Shown piece by piece: positions 1 to 12,831 of a stretch of DNA of 64,000 bases (the first letter of the stretch is position 1; each line of letters opens with the position of its first letter). The notes beneath the pieces were generated by a model. It was given only the letters and a program-made list of their open reading frames with translations. It was not told where the DNA came from and did not search any database. The DNA is from Aspidapion aeneum (taxonomy: Eukaryota > Arthropoda > Insecta > Coleoptera > Brentidae). The translations under genes and the position numbers were made by a program. The stretch is from the NCBI GenBank assembly GCA_963576565.1, contig OY755048.1:6554136-6618135 (forward strand), given 5' to 3'.

Positions 1-446
1 ACACTTTTCCTATATTCTATGATATCATTGTCCACCTCGGCCAAAATGGCACGCCACAAATCTTCTCTTTTTATTATTCTTTTAATAATACACCAACCTA
101 ATGATTAAACATTTAAAAGTGGGGTTAAAAATAAGGGAAGTCTCTATTTGAGCTAAAGGTACTAGTATTATTTTTAATACTTAAAAATGCAGTTTCCTTT
201 CAAACGTATCTTTTAAAGCATTTTAAAAGAAAATAAAGCAATGTCTCTTTAAAAGTGATCGTAGCAAATAAATCGCAAATTTAAAGTAGGTATACATTGC
301 ACAGGAGGGCAAACAATGCGAAAAGAAATAAAAGTTTCGTAAAGGACTGAGTTTGCACTTCAGAGGATACCGTTTCCTTCAAAAAATATTGCAGAATAGA
401 ATTGCTATTTAAAATTATTTTTTCCATACGTATTTCTAAGAAAAAT
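1..446. other. AT-rich non-coding stretch
   Basis: No open reading frame, splice-flanked exon or inverted repeat could be supported here. The sequence is AT-rich and has no recognisable similarity to the other repeats in the window. Confidence 0.5.
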
Positions 447-1166
447 AGCTCACACTAGGTTCTCTAGTTGTAGAGTATGGGTGAGCTCATATAACTAAAA
501 ACTTAAATATATTTTATTTAAGTCCAAACTCAATTACCTTTCGTTTGATACCACCAATGAATACACGATTCATTGATACCACAGAAGCCTTGTTTTGACT
601 TAAACTCTAATTCTCTAATTTTTAAAATCTACCCCACCCCCTCTTTTTTAAACTAAAATATATTTTGTTTACCTCTAGACTCAATTACCTTTCATTTGAC
701 ACACACGCCATATTTTAACTCAATTTCTAATTTTTTAAATCTACCCCCACCCTTTTTTTTTAACTAAAATTAATTTTGTTTAACTCCAGACTCAATTAAT
801 TACCTTTCGTTTGATATCACCCACGCCATATTTTCACATAAACTCTAATTTTTGAAATTTACCCCCCACCCCTTTTTTGGCTTGTGTTGGGTGGATTTTG
901 TTCATTTTTAAATGGGACCATCTCGACCCAAGATCCAGCCTAGGTACGAAATTTCATTAAAATCGGGCAAGCGGTTTTTGAATTATGCGCGTTTGTCGTT
1001 ATAGACAGACATACAGACAGACAGACAGACGACGCAACAAAAAAGTTTCAAAATCATCTGCAGCGCAAAGATATAAAAATTTTTGAAATCAGAGCAACTT
1101 TTTTTTTCTAGAAAAAATTAGGATCACTGTAGCTCACACTCCTATAGTATAGTAGTAGTGTGAGCT
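447..1166. mobile_element. Inverted-repeat element family C, copy 1, with terminal hairpins
   Basis: The element starts AGCTCACACTA and ends TAGTGTGAGCT, an 11-bp terminal inverted repeat. Each end is also a small hairpin in itself: AGCTCACAC pairs with GGTGAGCT about 30 bp further in, and AGCTCACACT at 1130 pairs with AGTGTGAGCT at 1157. The interior holds three tandem degenerate units of about 115-155 bp, each with 'actcaattacctttc', 'gccatattt' and a C-run, then a segment ending in (GACA)n at about 1005-1030. A shorter relative with one unit lies at 7012-7329. It has no coding capacity, and the superfamily is not determined. Confidence 0.7.
495..880. repeat. Three tandem degenerate units inside family C copy 1
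   Basis: Units begin near 495, 650 and 763. They share a 'taactaaaa..tattttgttt' start, 'actcaattacctttcgtttga' and a C-rich 'cccccaccc' end. Copy 2 of the element has only one such unit, so unit number differs between copies of the family. Confidence 0.65.
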
Positions 1167-4100
1167 AAAAACCTTAGGCTTCTAGTATTCCAGTAAGTTA
1201 TAAGACGAAATTCCTGAAAAAACTTAATGCTATTAATTGAGTACACCTCGGAATTCTGCACACCTCAGCTTCAATCCAATTAAAAAGTCATAAAACCTAT
1301 ACAGAGACTAATTATAATCTCCTAAATAACTAGGATTAATTTTCATACAACCTTTTCAATAAGACCTTTCGAAATAAAAAAGTTGTTCAGGCTTAAAAAT
1401 ATTTAAGCAAATATTTCGGAAAATATATGATATAATTCCACTTGTGATTTTTTCAGCACAACCTAAAAAATATTTACAAACAGTTCATAAAATGGACATA
1501 ATAAATGTAAAATTACATAAAGATATTTATAGAAGTAACTTTTTTATAAATAGTTTTGTTGGGACGTCTTGAGATATTACGCTTGACTTGTCTTTTGAGT
1601 AAAATTTAATAGATAATTTAACTTTAAATAATTACGGCTGTAAAGAAGATGGAGAATATTGTTATCAAAGCGCGGAGAATGTAACGTACAAGCTTGTTCT
1701 TTAGCGAAAAAATAAAAATTTTAAGTGCTCACTAAAACTGCAAACGACTCCGTCTAATCTGGATAGTATCTCTGGTTCTATGAAGTAAATATTATAGCTA
1801 CTGTTAAAGTGTTTATGACTGGCAATAAAACTTAGTAGTTAAACTTAAAGAATTTGTTCAATTTCGCTTATCTAAAGACACTTTAGGAAAATGCTCCTCG
1901 GCCCTTAAATGTATCTCCAAATAAGCTTCATTTACAATCATGATAAAGAGAAACTACTCTTACCAAACTTAACTTATATTTAACCTTTTGAATTTTTGAG
2001 TTAACTACTTCTTATAAAACTAAATACCGAAAAGACTCAGCTGACCAAATCATGAAACACAAATGGACATATTTTTAAAAAATTATAAATGCATTGTAAC
2101 ACCAACTAAACGCACCTTCTTAATAGTAAAAAAAAATTGATCGTAGCTTACCAGACCATAAAAAGTTTGTAGATAAAATTATATATCCTTTTAATATGAT
2201 ATAAAGTGCCAATGCGGCCAACTGCATTTATAAACCTAACGTAAATAAAAATACAAGACAAGGAGGAAAAGAAACAATAGGTAGCACGAAGGCAAGCGGC
2301 TAAAAGCAAAAATGTTTATCTAAAAGAGTAGGGGAAATGAACTCGGAAATGAAGTGCTTTTGTAAACAGAAATCCAGATTTTTCCCAACGTAACGGCAAT
2401 TAAAATCCAGTAATCCCTCCTATAGCGCGCTTGCTGTATTGAGACCGATGACACCTTCGAAAGAGCCAGACCACTTAACAAGACCCCAAAACGTCCGGTA
2501 CTATCATACAGTAACACTTCGGCACCCTTTTTAGCACATAAAACTGCTGCTCTCATTTCCATGTACAGCAATTTCAAAACTTTCTTGCTGTAGCTAATAA
2601 GACATCAGCATTTTGTAAACAAAGATAAATAATTTGCATTTAAAAAGAAACATTTATTTAAACAAAAGAGAATTGTAACGCAGATAATCTAAGAAACTAG
2701 GTAGGTACTTACTTCTGGTAAAGTTGTATGAAAAGGTAAGAATCAACTTTCCAAGGACTCAAGATAAAATATAAATACTGAAGATGCTTACTAAGTACCC
2801 AAGAAAGGTTAGGATGATCAAGCTATTAAATTAGATATTGGTACATTTTTTCTTAAATTAGTAGATGTGAAACTCAAATTTCAAAAAGTTATAAAAGGCA
2901 GTAATGATGAGAATTACGAATGGCTTGTAGCCATCAAAAAGCATATTAAAATATTTGTCGATGAGTTAGATGGGATGATAATGGCAAATAACGGATGATA
3001 GTATATTGAGGAATTTGATACGGTGAATGTACTGACAGTGTGATCCAAACACTGTATTTGGACTCTAAAAAGCAGAAAATCAGGCGCGACGAAGTGCCTA
3101 TAAAAATAACAAAAAACCACCCGCGCTTTTGCACTTTGAATTATACGTAACATATGACAATGGAACCCTGTATCCCTTTCATACCTTTGATGTCTCAATC
3201 AGAAGCTAAAATCATTAGTTTTGCTTTTATTTTTGCAGAGATTTTTTATAGCTTTAGTTAGTCTGTCTACTGAATATTAAGTGTGTGTTAGGGTAATTTA
3301 GATTAAACTCTTCAAGAGTATTTACTATAGCTGAAAGTCACTGTTGTCGAAAAGATTCATATCGTTTTCATCCTTTTGTTTATTACATAGGTATTAGAAT
3401 TTTGAGCAATAAACTTTATCTTTATATTTTTACTCCTGTTTGACCTTTTAAACATTTTCTAGTTATGTTTCACACCATACAGACTTTTTATTTAATGGTT
3501 ATGGTAAATTTTAACTAGATTTTTTGCAGTGGTAATTTGCCATTAACGTTTATTATGATGGAACTTCGCTTGAGGATTTACAAAAAAGTGCTTAACATTA
3601 TAAACGAGACACTAGGTAGTAAACATTACTGTGTTTTTATTACATCTGCAATAATAAAGTTCATCTCCGCTAAAAAATAATAATAAACTTACCTTACGAA
3701 CTGCAATTTGAGATTACGCAAAATTATGACCGGCATTAAGAACAATAAACATAAAATTAGCAGCTTCTCCAACCTTTACTTGGACCCCAACAGTTATTTG
3801 TACGTTGCCATCTTGCATTTTTTATTTATTTACGACTCGGCTCTATAATAACAGATCTGACGTTCCGACTCAAACAAAAGGATATAATATGTGTATCCTT
3901 AAGGCAAGAAGCAAACTTTTGCCAATGGATTTTATAACACTCTATTAGCATAAGACGACTGTTGTTATTATTGGAATGGCTGTACTGGAAAGTTTAAAAA
4001 AGGCGTATCAAGTGGTGGAAAGCGTGACAGCTGTCCACCCTTTCTTAGCAGATTTTTGAAAATCATACTATCAAATTTAAATATATTATGAATTTGCCTT

Positions 4101-4524
4101 CCCCCCCTGAAGTTTCAAGAATTCAAAAACCGATCCCCTGTTTTGTTTTGAGCTGGATATGCCCTTGAATTTTTATTGTTGTTAAAATTTTGTCGGTTTA
4201 ATTAAAATTTGATTTAAAATTAGTTTATGACGGCCGGCACCTTTTTTGTTTTGGCGCTTAATATGAGTTACAGAAGTTGCAATTTAAACGGATTTGTAGT
4301 AATTATTGTTTGAAACGGGTTGGTAAGGTCATTAAATAAATAAATTACTATTTTGTATAATTACTTTGGGGCCAGTTGTGCCCTGGAAAATTACGGTAAA
4401 GTTAGTAAAATTTACGATTCGCTACTGAAATTCTCCTCTTCTCGTTGCTTAACAGTCCAAGCTTACTAATTTAAATTGAAATCGTTAGATTATTCTGTCT
4501 TTATACAAACATATACCAGGTGAA
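1167..4524. other. Long stretch without a supported gene
   Basis: Short open frames such as those near 2320-2577 and 2914-3198 have no recognisable domain and no splice or start support. Around 4010-4160 there is partial similarity to 26740-26890 (shared 'cctttctta', 'gctggata..gcccttg' blocks), suggesting fragments of one dispersed repeat. Otherwise AT-rich and featureless. Confidence 0.45.
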
Positions 4525-5870
4525 TCGATTAAAAAAGAAACATGCAGAGATATCATTTCACCAATACCAGGCAAAGAATGGGATGAGCATTTTAAAAAAC
4601 TTTTAACTGAAGATAGAGCAGAATTCAAGGAAGACGCAAGAGTCAATATAATTAGAACGATGGGATCTCCAGTACCCCTCACAATCTCTGAGGTCAAAAA
4701 TGTGTGCACAAACCTAAAAAGCGGTAAATCTGCCGGACCCTGAAATATATCAGCCGAACTTATTAAATATGGCACTGAAGAACTGTTTTGGAGATTACGG
4801 AATCTTTTCCAAAAATATTTAAATGGAACTGTAGTCCCAACTGAGTGGAAAACGTCATATATATCCACAATACACAAATAAGAAAGGAAAGATATATGTG
4901 ACAATTATAGAAGTATATCTGTGACTAGTACGCTAAGCAGAATATACGGTAAAATAATAAGAAATAAAGTAGAGAGCGAATATAAAGACATGGAGGCAGA
5001 AGAACAAGCTGGTTTTAGGGCGGGTAGACTTCAGATCATCTCTTTTGTATAACCCAAGTTATTAAAAAGAAAATGGCATACGGACAAGAGCTGCATCTGC
5101 TTTACGTGGATTTGCAGAAGGCATATGATAGTATACCACTAAATCTACTTTGGAAAGCGTTGGAAAACACAATCATAAGCGTACAACTAATTAAGACCAT
5201 CAAAGAGTTATACCGCAATAGTAAGGCAAAAGTTAAAATAAAAGCAAAACTAACCAAAGGCTTTCAAGTAAATACAGGTCTTAAACAAGGTTGCTGTATC
5301 TCGCCTACGCTCTTCAGGATATACTGCGAACAAGTCCTTAAAGTATGGAAGAGAAAATGCCAAAACATGGGAATTCCGGTGGACGAAACCACCTTGTATA
5401 CTTTATGTTTCGCCGATCATCAGATAGTAGTGGCTCAGGATTATGACGACCTCGAATATATGACACGAAAACTAATAGAAGAGTACAATAACAATACAAG
5501 GAAGAAAAGCAATAACTTTATTAAATGGAATAATTTGGGACCAAAGTATATCAAAACATAACAAAAAGCTTATATATAACACCATTGTCAAAAGTATTAT
5601 TACATACGGCTCAGAAGTATGGCCAATCAAGGATAGAACAGAAAAAATGCTTTCCGCTACGGAGATGGACTATTGGAGAAGAGCAGCAGGGAAATGAAAA
5701 AGAGAAAGAGTTACAAATCAAAGAATAAGAGATATTATGACAGTGGGTGAACGTACTTTAGTGGATGATATAAGAACAAAACAACTGGTGTGGTACGGAC
5801 ATGTACAAAGAATGAATGATGAAAGACTACCTAAACAAATACTCGGAAGACGTAGAACGTTGTGAAACCG

Positions 5871-5873
<3 letters not shown>
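4525..5873 (+). pseudogene. Dead RTE-type LINE reverse transcriptase, family A
   Basis: This is a decayed relative of the long reverse-transcriptase frame at 55708-57468, clearly alignable from 'tcgattaaaaaag' onward. Visible lesions include an in-frame stop (ggaccctga at about 4736), a 4-bp loss in the GFRAGRS motif near 5027, and a catalytic FADD box changed to FADH at about 5409-5420. Two internal deletions are seen, about 170 bp near 5492 and about 135 bp near 5843, both judged against the other copy. The surviving fragment at 5073-5561 still reads as the palm region (YVDLQKAYDS, LKQGCCISPTLF). It is 5'-truncated and ends in a (TA)n tail. RTE clade is inferred from the C-terminal WYGHVQRMNDERLPKQ block and the tiny 3' UTR. 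Confidence 0.85.

Positions 5874-5907
<34 letters not shown>
5874..5907 (+). repeat. (TA)n tail of the family A LINE
   Basis: A run of about 17 TA units directly follows the LINE 3' end (tgtgaaaccgataaa). The other family A copy has the same 3' end and a shorter (TA)n run at 57478-57488, so the microsatellite is the element's tail. The next transposon is inserted at a TA within this run. Confidence 0.85.
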
Positions 5908-5909
<2 letters not shown>

Positions 5910-7437
5910 AGGTGGGCCAAAAAAAACCGGACAAATTATTTTTTATTACAAGTTTAGAACAATACTATTGTTTTAATGGGACAAACTGCGCTTTGCATGC
6001 AAGAAATTGAGCCCGCTTTTAATCAAAAATATTTTTGTTTCCGCCATCTTAAATTACAAGATGATAGACAGGATGAAACATGACCCTACAAAGAAGCCTG
6101 TTTATTCTTATGGTCCAAAAATGTTTTAGAATGTTTTTTAAAATGGTAAAAAGGCCCTATTTCCATGCACAACGAGGAATGAATCATAAAACTCGCTTTA
6201 GTGGTTCCCAAAAAATATATATTTTTTTTAATTGTTTTACCACGCATTTGTTTCCTCATAAAGAATTTTTAATAAACCGATTTTAATAAAATAAAAAGCA
6301 TCATCATAATCGTCAAAAAAAAATCCTTGCAGCATATCTTCATGGTGGAACATTTTTTTTCCGCTATCATGAATTTGAAGAGGTCGGTAAATTTTTCTTC
6401 AAACAGCAATTCATTTTCAACATAACTTTTTTTGTCATTGAAATCGTTTCAATGAATTTTTGGCGAAATTAATAAAGACGGACAAAAATTAAACCAACTA
6501 AATTAATATTTAGAGCACCACTAAACCGATTTTAGAAGATTCCTACCTCGTTATAAGCGACGGAGACAAAGTTTTTCTACAAATTTCAAAAATATTTAAA
6601 TGTTTTTTATTCTGTCCGCCATGTTAGATTTTAAAATGGCGGAAAATTTTGATATGCTTCTTTAAAAGCCACCAATTGCTTTTTATTTTATTGGAATCGG
6701 TTAAGCAATAATGAATTTATAAGGAAATTAATGCTTACAGAATTGTTAAGACAATCGTATAATCTATAAAACAATGGGTGAAAAATAAGTTACTATTTCG
6801 GGAACAACTGATCCGATTTTAATGACTCGTAACTCGTTTTAGGCGCCCAAAAGGGAGCTTACTAGTTTAAATAAAAACTCCAAAAAGAAAATCTGGAAAA
6901 CAATAATAAACAAGCCTTCATGAAGGGACAAGCCTGATTCTATCCGCCATCTTAGATTTTATATCAGCAGACAAAATACTCTGCCAATATATGGGCACCT
7001 AAGCTCACACTAGGTACTATAAGTTATAATAGTGTACGTGTGAACTAATATAACTAAAACTGAAATATATTTATTCAACTCTAGACTCAGTTACCTTTCG
7101 ATACCACACAAGCCATATTTTCACATAAACTCTATTTTTTGAAATTTACCCCCACCCTTTTATTTTGCTTGCGTTCGATGGATTTTGTTCATTTTAAAAT
7201 GGGATGAACCATCTCGACCCAAGACCCATGCTATATCATTCAAATCGAGCAAGCGGTTTTTGAGTTATGCGATAGATAGACAGACAAACAGACAGACAGA
7301 CATACTATAGTATAGTAGTAGTGGGAGATAAAATATTTCTGCTCTAGAGCATAATTAATTTTTTGCAAAGTGCAGTCTGTTCTATTAAAACTGGTAGTAT
7401 AGTTCGAAAGTGTAGTCGGTTTTTTTATCCCACCTGG
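5908..7437. mobile_element. Non-autonomous Tc1/mariner-like element, copy 1
   Basis: The left end reads TA|CCAGGTGGGCC followed by an A-run and ACCGGACAA. The right end is the inverted counterpart, ending CCACCTGG|TA, so the element is flanked by TA dinucleotides as in Tc1/mariner. The next ~60 bp inside (tttaatgggacaaact) also match in inverted orientation. The interior has 'gccatctta' blocks and no transposase frame. It sits directly in the (TA)n tail of the LINE fragment at 4525-5907 and itself contains family C copy 2. A longer relative is at 31949-33798. Confidence 0.75.
7012..7329. mobile_element. Inverted-repeat element family C, copy 2
   Basis: It is alignable over its length with 447-1166: AGCTCACACTAGG start hairpin, one 'gactcagttacctttcg' unit, 'gaaatttacccccaccc', 'catctcgacccaaga', 'gcaagcggtttttgag', (GACA)n and a 'ctatagtatagtagtagtg' end. 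It is nested inside the Tc1/mariner-like element at 5908-7437. It has one internal unit where copy 1 has three. Confidence 0.7.
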
Positions 7438-7439
7438 TA

Positions 7440-8264
7440 GAACCGAACCAAACCGTACCGGGCTTAATACCAGTTTTTTTTTATTTTGATCAACGAGAGC
7501 TTTTTTACGAATTAAAATAAAATCCAAAATATATCCGGAATACGAGAAAAATACTTTGAACGGGCAAGATTGATTCTGTCGGCCACCTTGGATTTTATAT
7601 TGCAAAAGCATAAACATATTGTCCTGCTTTTTTGCTCCATTTGGTAAATATAAGTATGGTTTATTACAAGTTTTTTATCATTTTGATTAGGTATAAAAGC
7701 ACACCCTATAGTACTCCAAAAAACTTTTTCAAGACTATTTTGTAACTAGTTTTGGGTTAAATCGGGTGTGGTACCCAAAACGGCGGCGGGCGATTTGGAG
7801 AGTGTGGACATGTAGTCAAAAATCACTAAAAGATTCTTGGAAAATTGAATGTGTAAGTAGATAAAATTTGAGTAATATGGTGTGTAATATAAAATATATA
7901 CTTATTATTTGCTAGCTTTTCGCATTTAATGCAGCAACCAACCATCACTCTCTATTTTTAACTTTAAAACTAATTAAATTTCGCAACATATGCAACATTT
8001 ATAAAGTTAAATTATGATCTCATCCTCTTTGGTTCGAGATTAAATTATTTTAGCAATTAATATTATTATTATTTTATCGGCTGCATTCAAAATGCAAATC
8101 AAATCATCTGTCGCATATTGCTCATTTTGATATCCGTTCAAATCAGATATCCCTTTTTAATCAACTTCAAACACCTAATTGCCTTTACCCCACTATATTT
8201 GGACACGAATATACATTTGTTGGTAGGCAAAATATATATTTATATATTTACAGTTAACGGACAT
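7440..8264. other. Non-coding stretch, possible decayed repeat
   Basis: No gene is supported. 7440-7640 carries short blocks resembling the neighbouring element ('gattgattctgtcggccacc..ttggatttta'), so it may be a decayed tandem copy of it. The remainder is AT-rich. Confidence 0.4.
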
Positions 8265-8416
8265 CAGTGTATGAATTCTTGAAATTGGTGAGAATGAGCA
8301 TCTCCTTACGTCACGACCAATAGAGATGCGGAAATCAAGTAAGATCGCATGCGCAGCTTGATTTTCACCCCATTTTGAGGGAGTACTTCTTTTCATCCGT
8401 TTAAGAATTCATACTC
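8265..8416. mobile_element. Small MITE with ATGAATTCTT ends, copy 1
   Basis: The left end CAGTGTATGAATTCTTGAA is mirrored by AAGAATTCATACT at the right. The ~150-bp interior has no coding potential. A relative with the same ends lies 0.7 kb downstream. The target-site duplication is not resolved. Confidence 0.55.
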
Positions 8417-9114
8417 CGTAAAGTCTGTGCACTTTTATTTAATTTTTCTTTTCAATTTAGTTTTTTTTTTATTTTAGAGTGCTTTGCACATTTGAGATTA
8501 CTATCGTGAATGTACGCTTTCCTGAGTCTCTGAGAGTAACTCTCTCTCTCTCCGCTTCATGACTCCGACATAAAAATTCTGTTCACTAGCCAGTAGCTCC
8601 CTATTTGCACACTGTCTGATAGCTTTCTAATATTGACGTTCTATAACATATCTTTTTGCCATAAATACTCTCGAGAGCAATTCTATCAGCTTTGTTGCAA
8701 CCATGTTATGTTAAAAAAATGCCTATAGGTGTTTGTTACGGTTTGTTGACCAAAATTAGCATATTTATTCATTTTACTTGGTTTTAAGTGTTGTTTTTAT
8801 TAGTGTTGCGTTTTCCAACTGGGAACCGAATTTGTCATTAGTATGGTTTTAGCTGCGACATATTACAGCTCGTTATTAAGCGAAATTTTATGGTAATGCC
8901 AAACATTAATACCGACATGATATCCGAACTTTTTCCTGTTTAATTTTAAAGTAATTACTCCCATAATTAATGATTCCTAATAGGACTAAATCCAACTCTT
9001 TTTGGAGACCTTATCTATAATTCCAATGGTACTTTTTACATAAGCAGCAAAGTATATCGAGCCAAAATGCTTATGGTAATTTCTATTTAGATAATGAATG
9101 AACCGAACCGAACC

Positions 9115-9240
9115 CAGTATATGAATTCTTGAATAAATGAGATGTGTTCCCCCAAAATCTGTTCAATTGATTTCCGCATCTCTATTGCTACTGACATAGA
9201 GTTATTCTCATTCTCACACATTTGAAGAATTCATACACAG
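9115..9240. mobile_element. Small MITE with ATGAATTCTT ends, copy 2
   Basis: The left end CAGTATATGAATTCTTGAA and right end GAAGAATTCATACACAG form a terminal inverted repeat like that of 8265-8416. Both copies contain 'gag..atgag' and 'tctctattg' type blocks, in inverted relation. Non-coding. Confidence 0.5.
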
Positions 9241-11828
9241 GTTTTTTTGGTCCGATCCCAGAGAATATCAGTTCTTAATTTCTCTCATCCATTAAGATTG
9301 TTTGCATGGGTCAAGTCTAGCTATCATATCTGGTAGATTTTGTTTGGATTTCTGCATCTCTTTTTTGCATTTCAATCTGGATGTCTATATATACCAATCG
9401 TTTTAATTGCTTTTTGTTTTTTCAATCTTACTTACCTAGTTTGACATGATATATACTCCAAACTCGAGTCACAAAAGATTAATAGCTGGCTCGATTTTGG
9501 CGTATTATTCAACATAAAGGATTTAAAGGTTTTCAGGAATAATTATTAGTTTTCGTAAACTGATAAATACATTTTTTCAACCCGTTTAAAACTTCGTAAT
9601 ATCAAATAACGTTTCCGAGCTGCAGTCCAAGATCTATCTGATATATTTATGCTGCCACCACTCCTTTCGAGGTAAAAAATTCTGGAGTTTGTTGATAAAC
9701 GTTCCTATCTATCATCTACATCTAATTTTTTTGGTAATAATTACACCTTGTTATTGCTACTTGCATTGGAAATACCTTTAAATAACAAAGCAATATGATC
9801 ATAACCAGTTACAAAAGTTGCAAATTATTGTAAGCAATGTTTCCATATAGGATGCATAGCACAGCTACGGAATATCGGTGGCAAGTCAATGTTGCCAGAT
9901 CGAAACTGAAGATAACCAGCAGATGCGAAATACATGGCGTAGGTACTTATAAGTATGCTACTATATTCGATATAAAAGGTATTGATTTGAATTCTATGTT
10001 AGTTAGTACATACATATTTGTATACAAAAGAAATCCAAGAAGCTTCCGAAGAAACAACTTTTAAACATATTAAAGTAGACATCACGATATAGTTTAGCTA
10101 GGTACTTAGGATTTTGCCAAAGTTGAGGCGGCCATAATGTCGTAAGCAATCAAGCCTGAGGGTCTCCAGATCGTTTCTGAAATATTTGGGAATAAATTTT
10201 TAAAGAATAATAAATGTTTTATAGTTAAAAGCTTATCAAATCTTATTGCTTCCGGTTTGTTTTCCTGTTTGTTAGAACCAGGATATCTTTGAGGTTTGTC
10301 CCCTCAAGCCACTAGTTTCTGGTGCTGGCGTCGTCCATCCGACCCATTTTGGGCCTTGCCTGTCTCTAACCTATTTATTGTTTCCAGAAACGGAAGTTTC
10401 TTTGGTCAGTAGGAGTTTTGTCTCTAATATTTCATAAATATATCATTCCAAAACGTTTCTTCTCTCTTTTGAGTGGTTTTCTTTAAATCTTTTACAACTA
10501 TAGCCATTTTTTTAATAAAAAGTAAATTTAATGGCATATGTATCTTAGCACGCTTTTTAAAACGAATTCTTGGCAATATATATAGGAGACAATTAACTGC
10601 CAAATTGTTTAACACATATATAGTAGAAATGTGGACTAAACATTACAATGAAAATGACGTGAAATCGCCGGGGTAAGTCGATGTAACCTCGGAAACTTCT
10701 TTTTTACTACAGTTCACCCAATGCGTATTTTGTCATTATTATCTATTTTGAATTTGATGAATTGTTAAGCAAACTAGGCAGAACCGGATCGTTATAGTTT
10801 TGAATTGCTGCTTCTCTTAATCGAATTGACCAATTTATTGTTTTTGAAAGATTTAATTTTTTTAACTACGACATATTTTAAACCAAGGTTTTTAATATTC
10901 CCTATTTGGTTAATACCATCATTAAAAATTTGGTTTCTTGCAGTGACCCACTTATCTCTTTCCTCTTTATTTAACTGATTTATGTCAAAATTATTCCTGC
11001 CGATATTAATTTGAATTATTTATACGTGAAATCGTCTTGAATTCGTATTAATTAGTTTAATTTTCATTATTCCAACTGCTATTTGCAAGATTATCTGCTT
11101 GAGAATCGTCTGCAAATGCATTTTTGTTATTTATCTGTTCATTAGATATGTTTGCCTTGGCCACATAATTCCTAATTATTTGCTTTTGCATAATTTCTCC
11201 ATTGCGGTCTGGTTTGTTAAGTCTAAAGTATTGAGGATTACTTTTTAATGTCATGTGCATAAATCAAAAAGTGTCTTTATGCGAGAGCAGATTATACGTG
11301 TTCTGGGGAATGAAATCAATTTTTTGATCTCTTAGCCGCAGCTTATTCGGTCGCCCGACATTTGAATATTATCTGCTTGATTAAAAAGTCATTTATAATT
11401 AGGTAAAACCTTGGTATTTAGTGCAGCTTGTATTTCTGTTAATTACCGCGAACGAACTTAGAGCTGTACAGAGCTCAGACTAACTAGTTAATTTTATGCA
11501 AAGTACGAACAGTACGATGGTATCAATGCACAATTTAAAGGTAACTATCGCTGTAGTGCCCGGCAACAGGGCAGTGCCCAGCAAAACAGTTGGCGTTTCG
11601 TATTTAGACCGGTTTGAGAAAGAAACTGACACACAAGACAAACTTACATATTCGATACCCGGTACCCACGAAAATATTCATTGAAATGAAAACGCTATAA
11701 AAAGCAACAGGTACCGTAGACTGAGGTCATTTGAAAACTCTCAGTATTTCTTGGTATTCTTTTAACCCAAACATTCTATATAGTTGTTTTATTTTTCTAA
11801 TGCAAAATTACTTTTAAATTAAAAATGA
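9241..11828. other. Long non-coding stretch
   Basis: No gene or repeat end could be supported. A slightly GC-richer patch at 9837-9950 contains a short open frame with no recognisable domain. 10260-10400 is likewise GC-richer but has stops in all frames. Confidence 0.4.
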
Positions 11829-12831
11829 CAATACATAAAAAAGGAAACAAGCTGGATTGCAACAATTACAGAGGAATTTCTTTAGTAACCAGTACTCTAA
11901 GTAGATTGTAGGTTAGGATTCTTAGAGATCTAATAGAGAATGATTTTCGTGAACAAGAAGAAGAAGAGCAAAGTGGGTTTCGTGTAGGCAGATCTTGTAG
12001 TGATAATGTTTTTTGTCTTAAACAACTAATTGAGAAAAGGAGCGCCAGAAATATAGAGACTCATGTTACCTTTGTGAACCTACAAAAAGCATATGATACC
12101 GTTCCAGTAGAAAAATTATGGATAGTGTTAGAGCAGACAGAAGAATACCAAAAGTGGGGGTTTACAGTGAACGCGGACAAGACACAGTACTTATGTATGG
12201 AAACGAATTAATCAAACAATATCTCCATGTAATGAGTATGTATACTTGGGTGTCACATTTGATAAGACGGGAACAGACTGTAAAGAACTGGAAAAAAGAA
12301 TAGTAAAATCAAAAAAGGTTATTGGTTGTCGTAACAGTATTTTATGGAGCAGATAGATAAAAAAGAATGTAAAATTTAACATATATGAAACAAAGCTGTT
12401 GTGAAAAGCACGCTGTTGTATGGAATAGAGACTTGTCGCGTAACAGAAAAATACAAAGCAAAAATGGAAAGTGTCGAAATGGATGCAATAAGAAGATCAA
12501 TGAGAATATCTAGAACAGATCATATAAGAAATGAGATCATAAAAGAACGAATGGGAATCGTGGGAAGCATAACGGATGACATCACGAAAAGGCAACTGAT
12601 ATGGTACGGCCATGTACAACGAATGAGTGACGAAAGATTACCAAAGCAGGTCCTAGAATAGCAACCAATAGGGCGCAGAAAAAGAGGGCGCCCTAAACTG
12701 GAATGGAAACAGTCAATCCAAAAATCAATGAGCCAAAAAAACCTGAGGGAAGATGACTGTCAGGATTGAAGGAGGTGGAGAATAGGCGTTGGACAACGTA
12801 GAAAAACGTTCTAAACCGACATAGTAGTAGT
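11829..12831 (+). pseudogene. Dead RTE-type LINE, family B, copy 2
   Basis: It aligns with the minus-strand family B copy at 20697-22490 but is truncated at the 5' end within the reverse transcriptase. It lacks about 300 bp, joined at 'gagcagac|agaagaatacc' near 12136, that would carry the LRQGCCISPTLF and FADD catalytic motifs. The C-terminal block is readable at 12401-12660 (WYGHVQRMSDERLPKQVLE). It ends ctaaaccgacatagtagtagta, a (TAG)n tail, in contrast to the (TA)n tail of family A. Confidence 0.85.

Noticed and set aside
2320..2577. 85-codon minus-strand frame with AKKGAEVLLYDSTGRFGVLL
   Set aside because: No start support, no flanking splice sites that fit, and no family recognised. 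Nearby frames carry equally plausible peptides with stops.
4485..4904. 139-codon minus-strand frame, also mirrored at 55773-56198
   Set aside because: It is the antisense shadow of the LINE reverse transcriptase; the same shadow appears in both copies.
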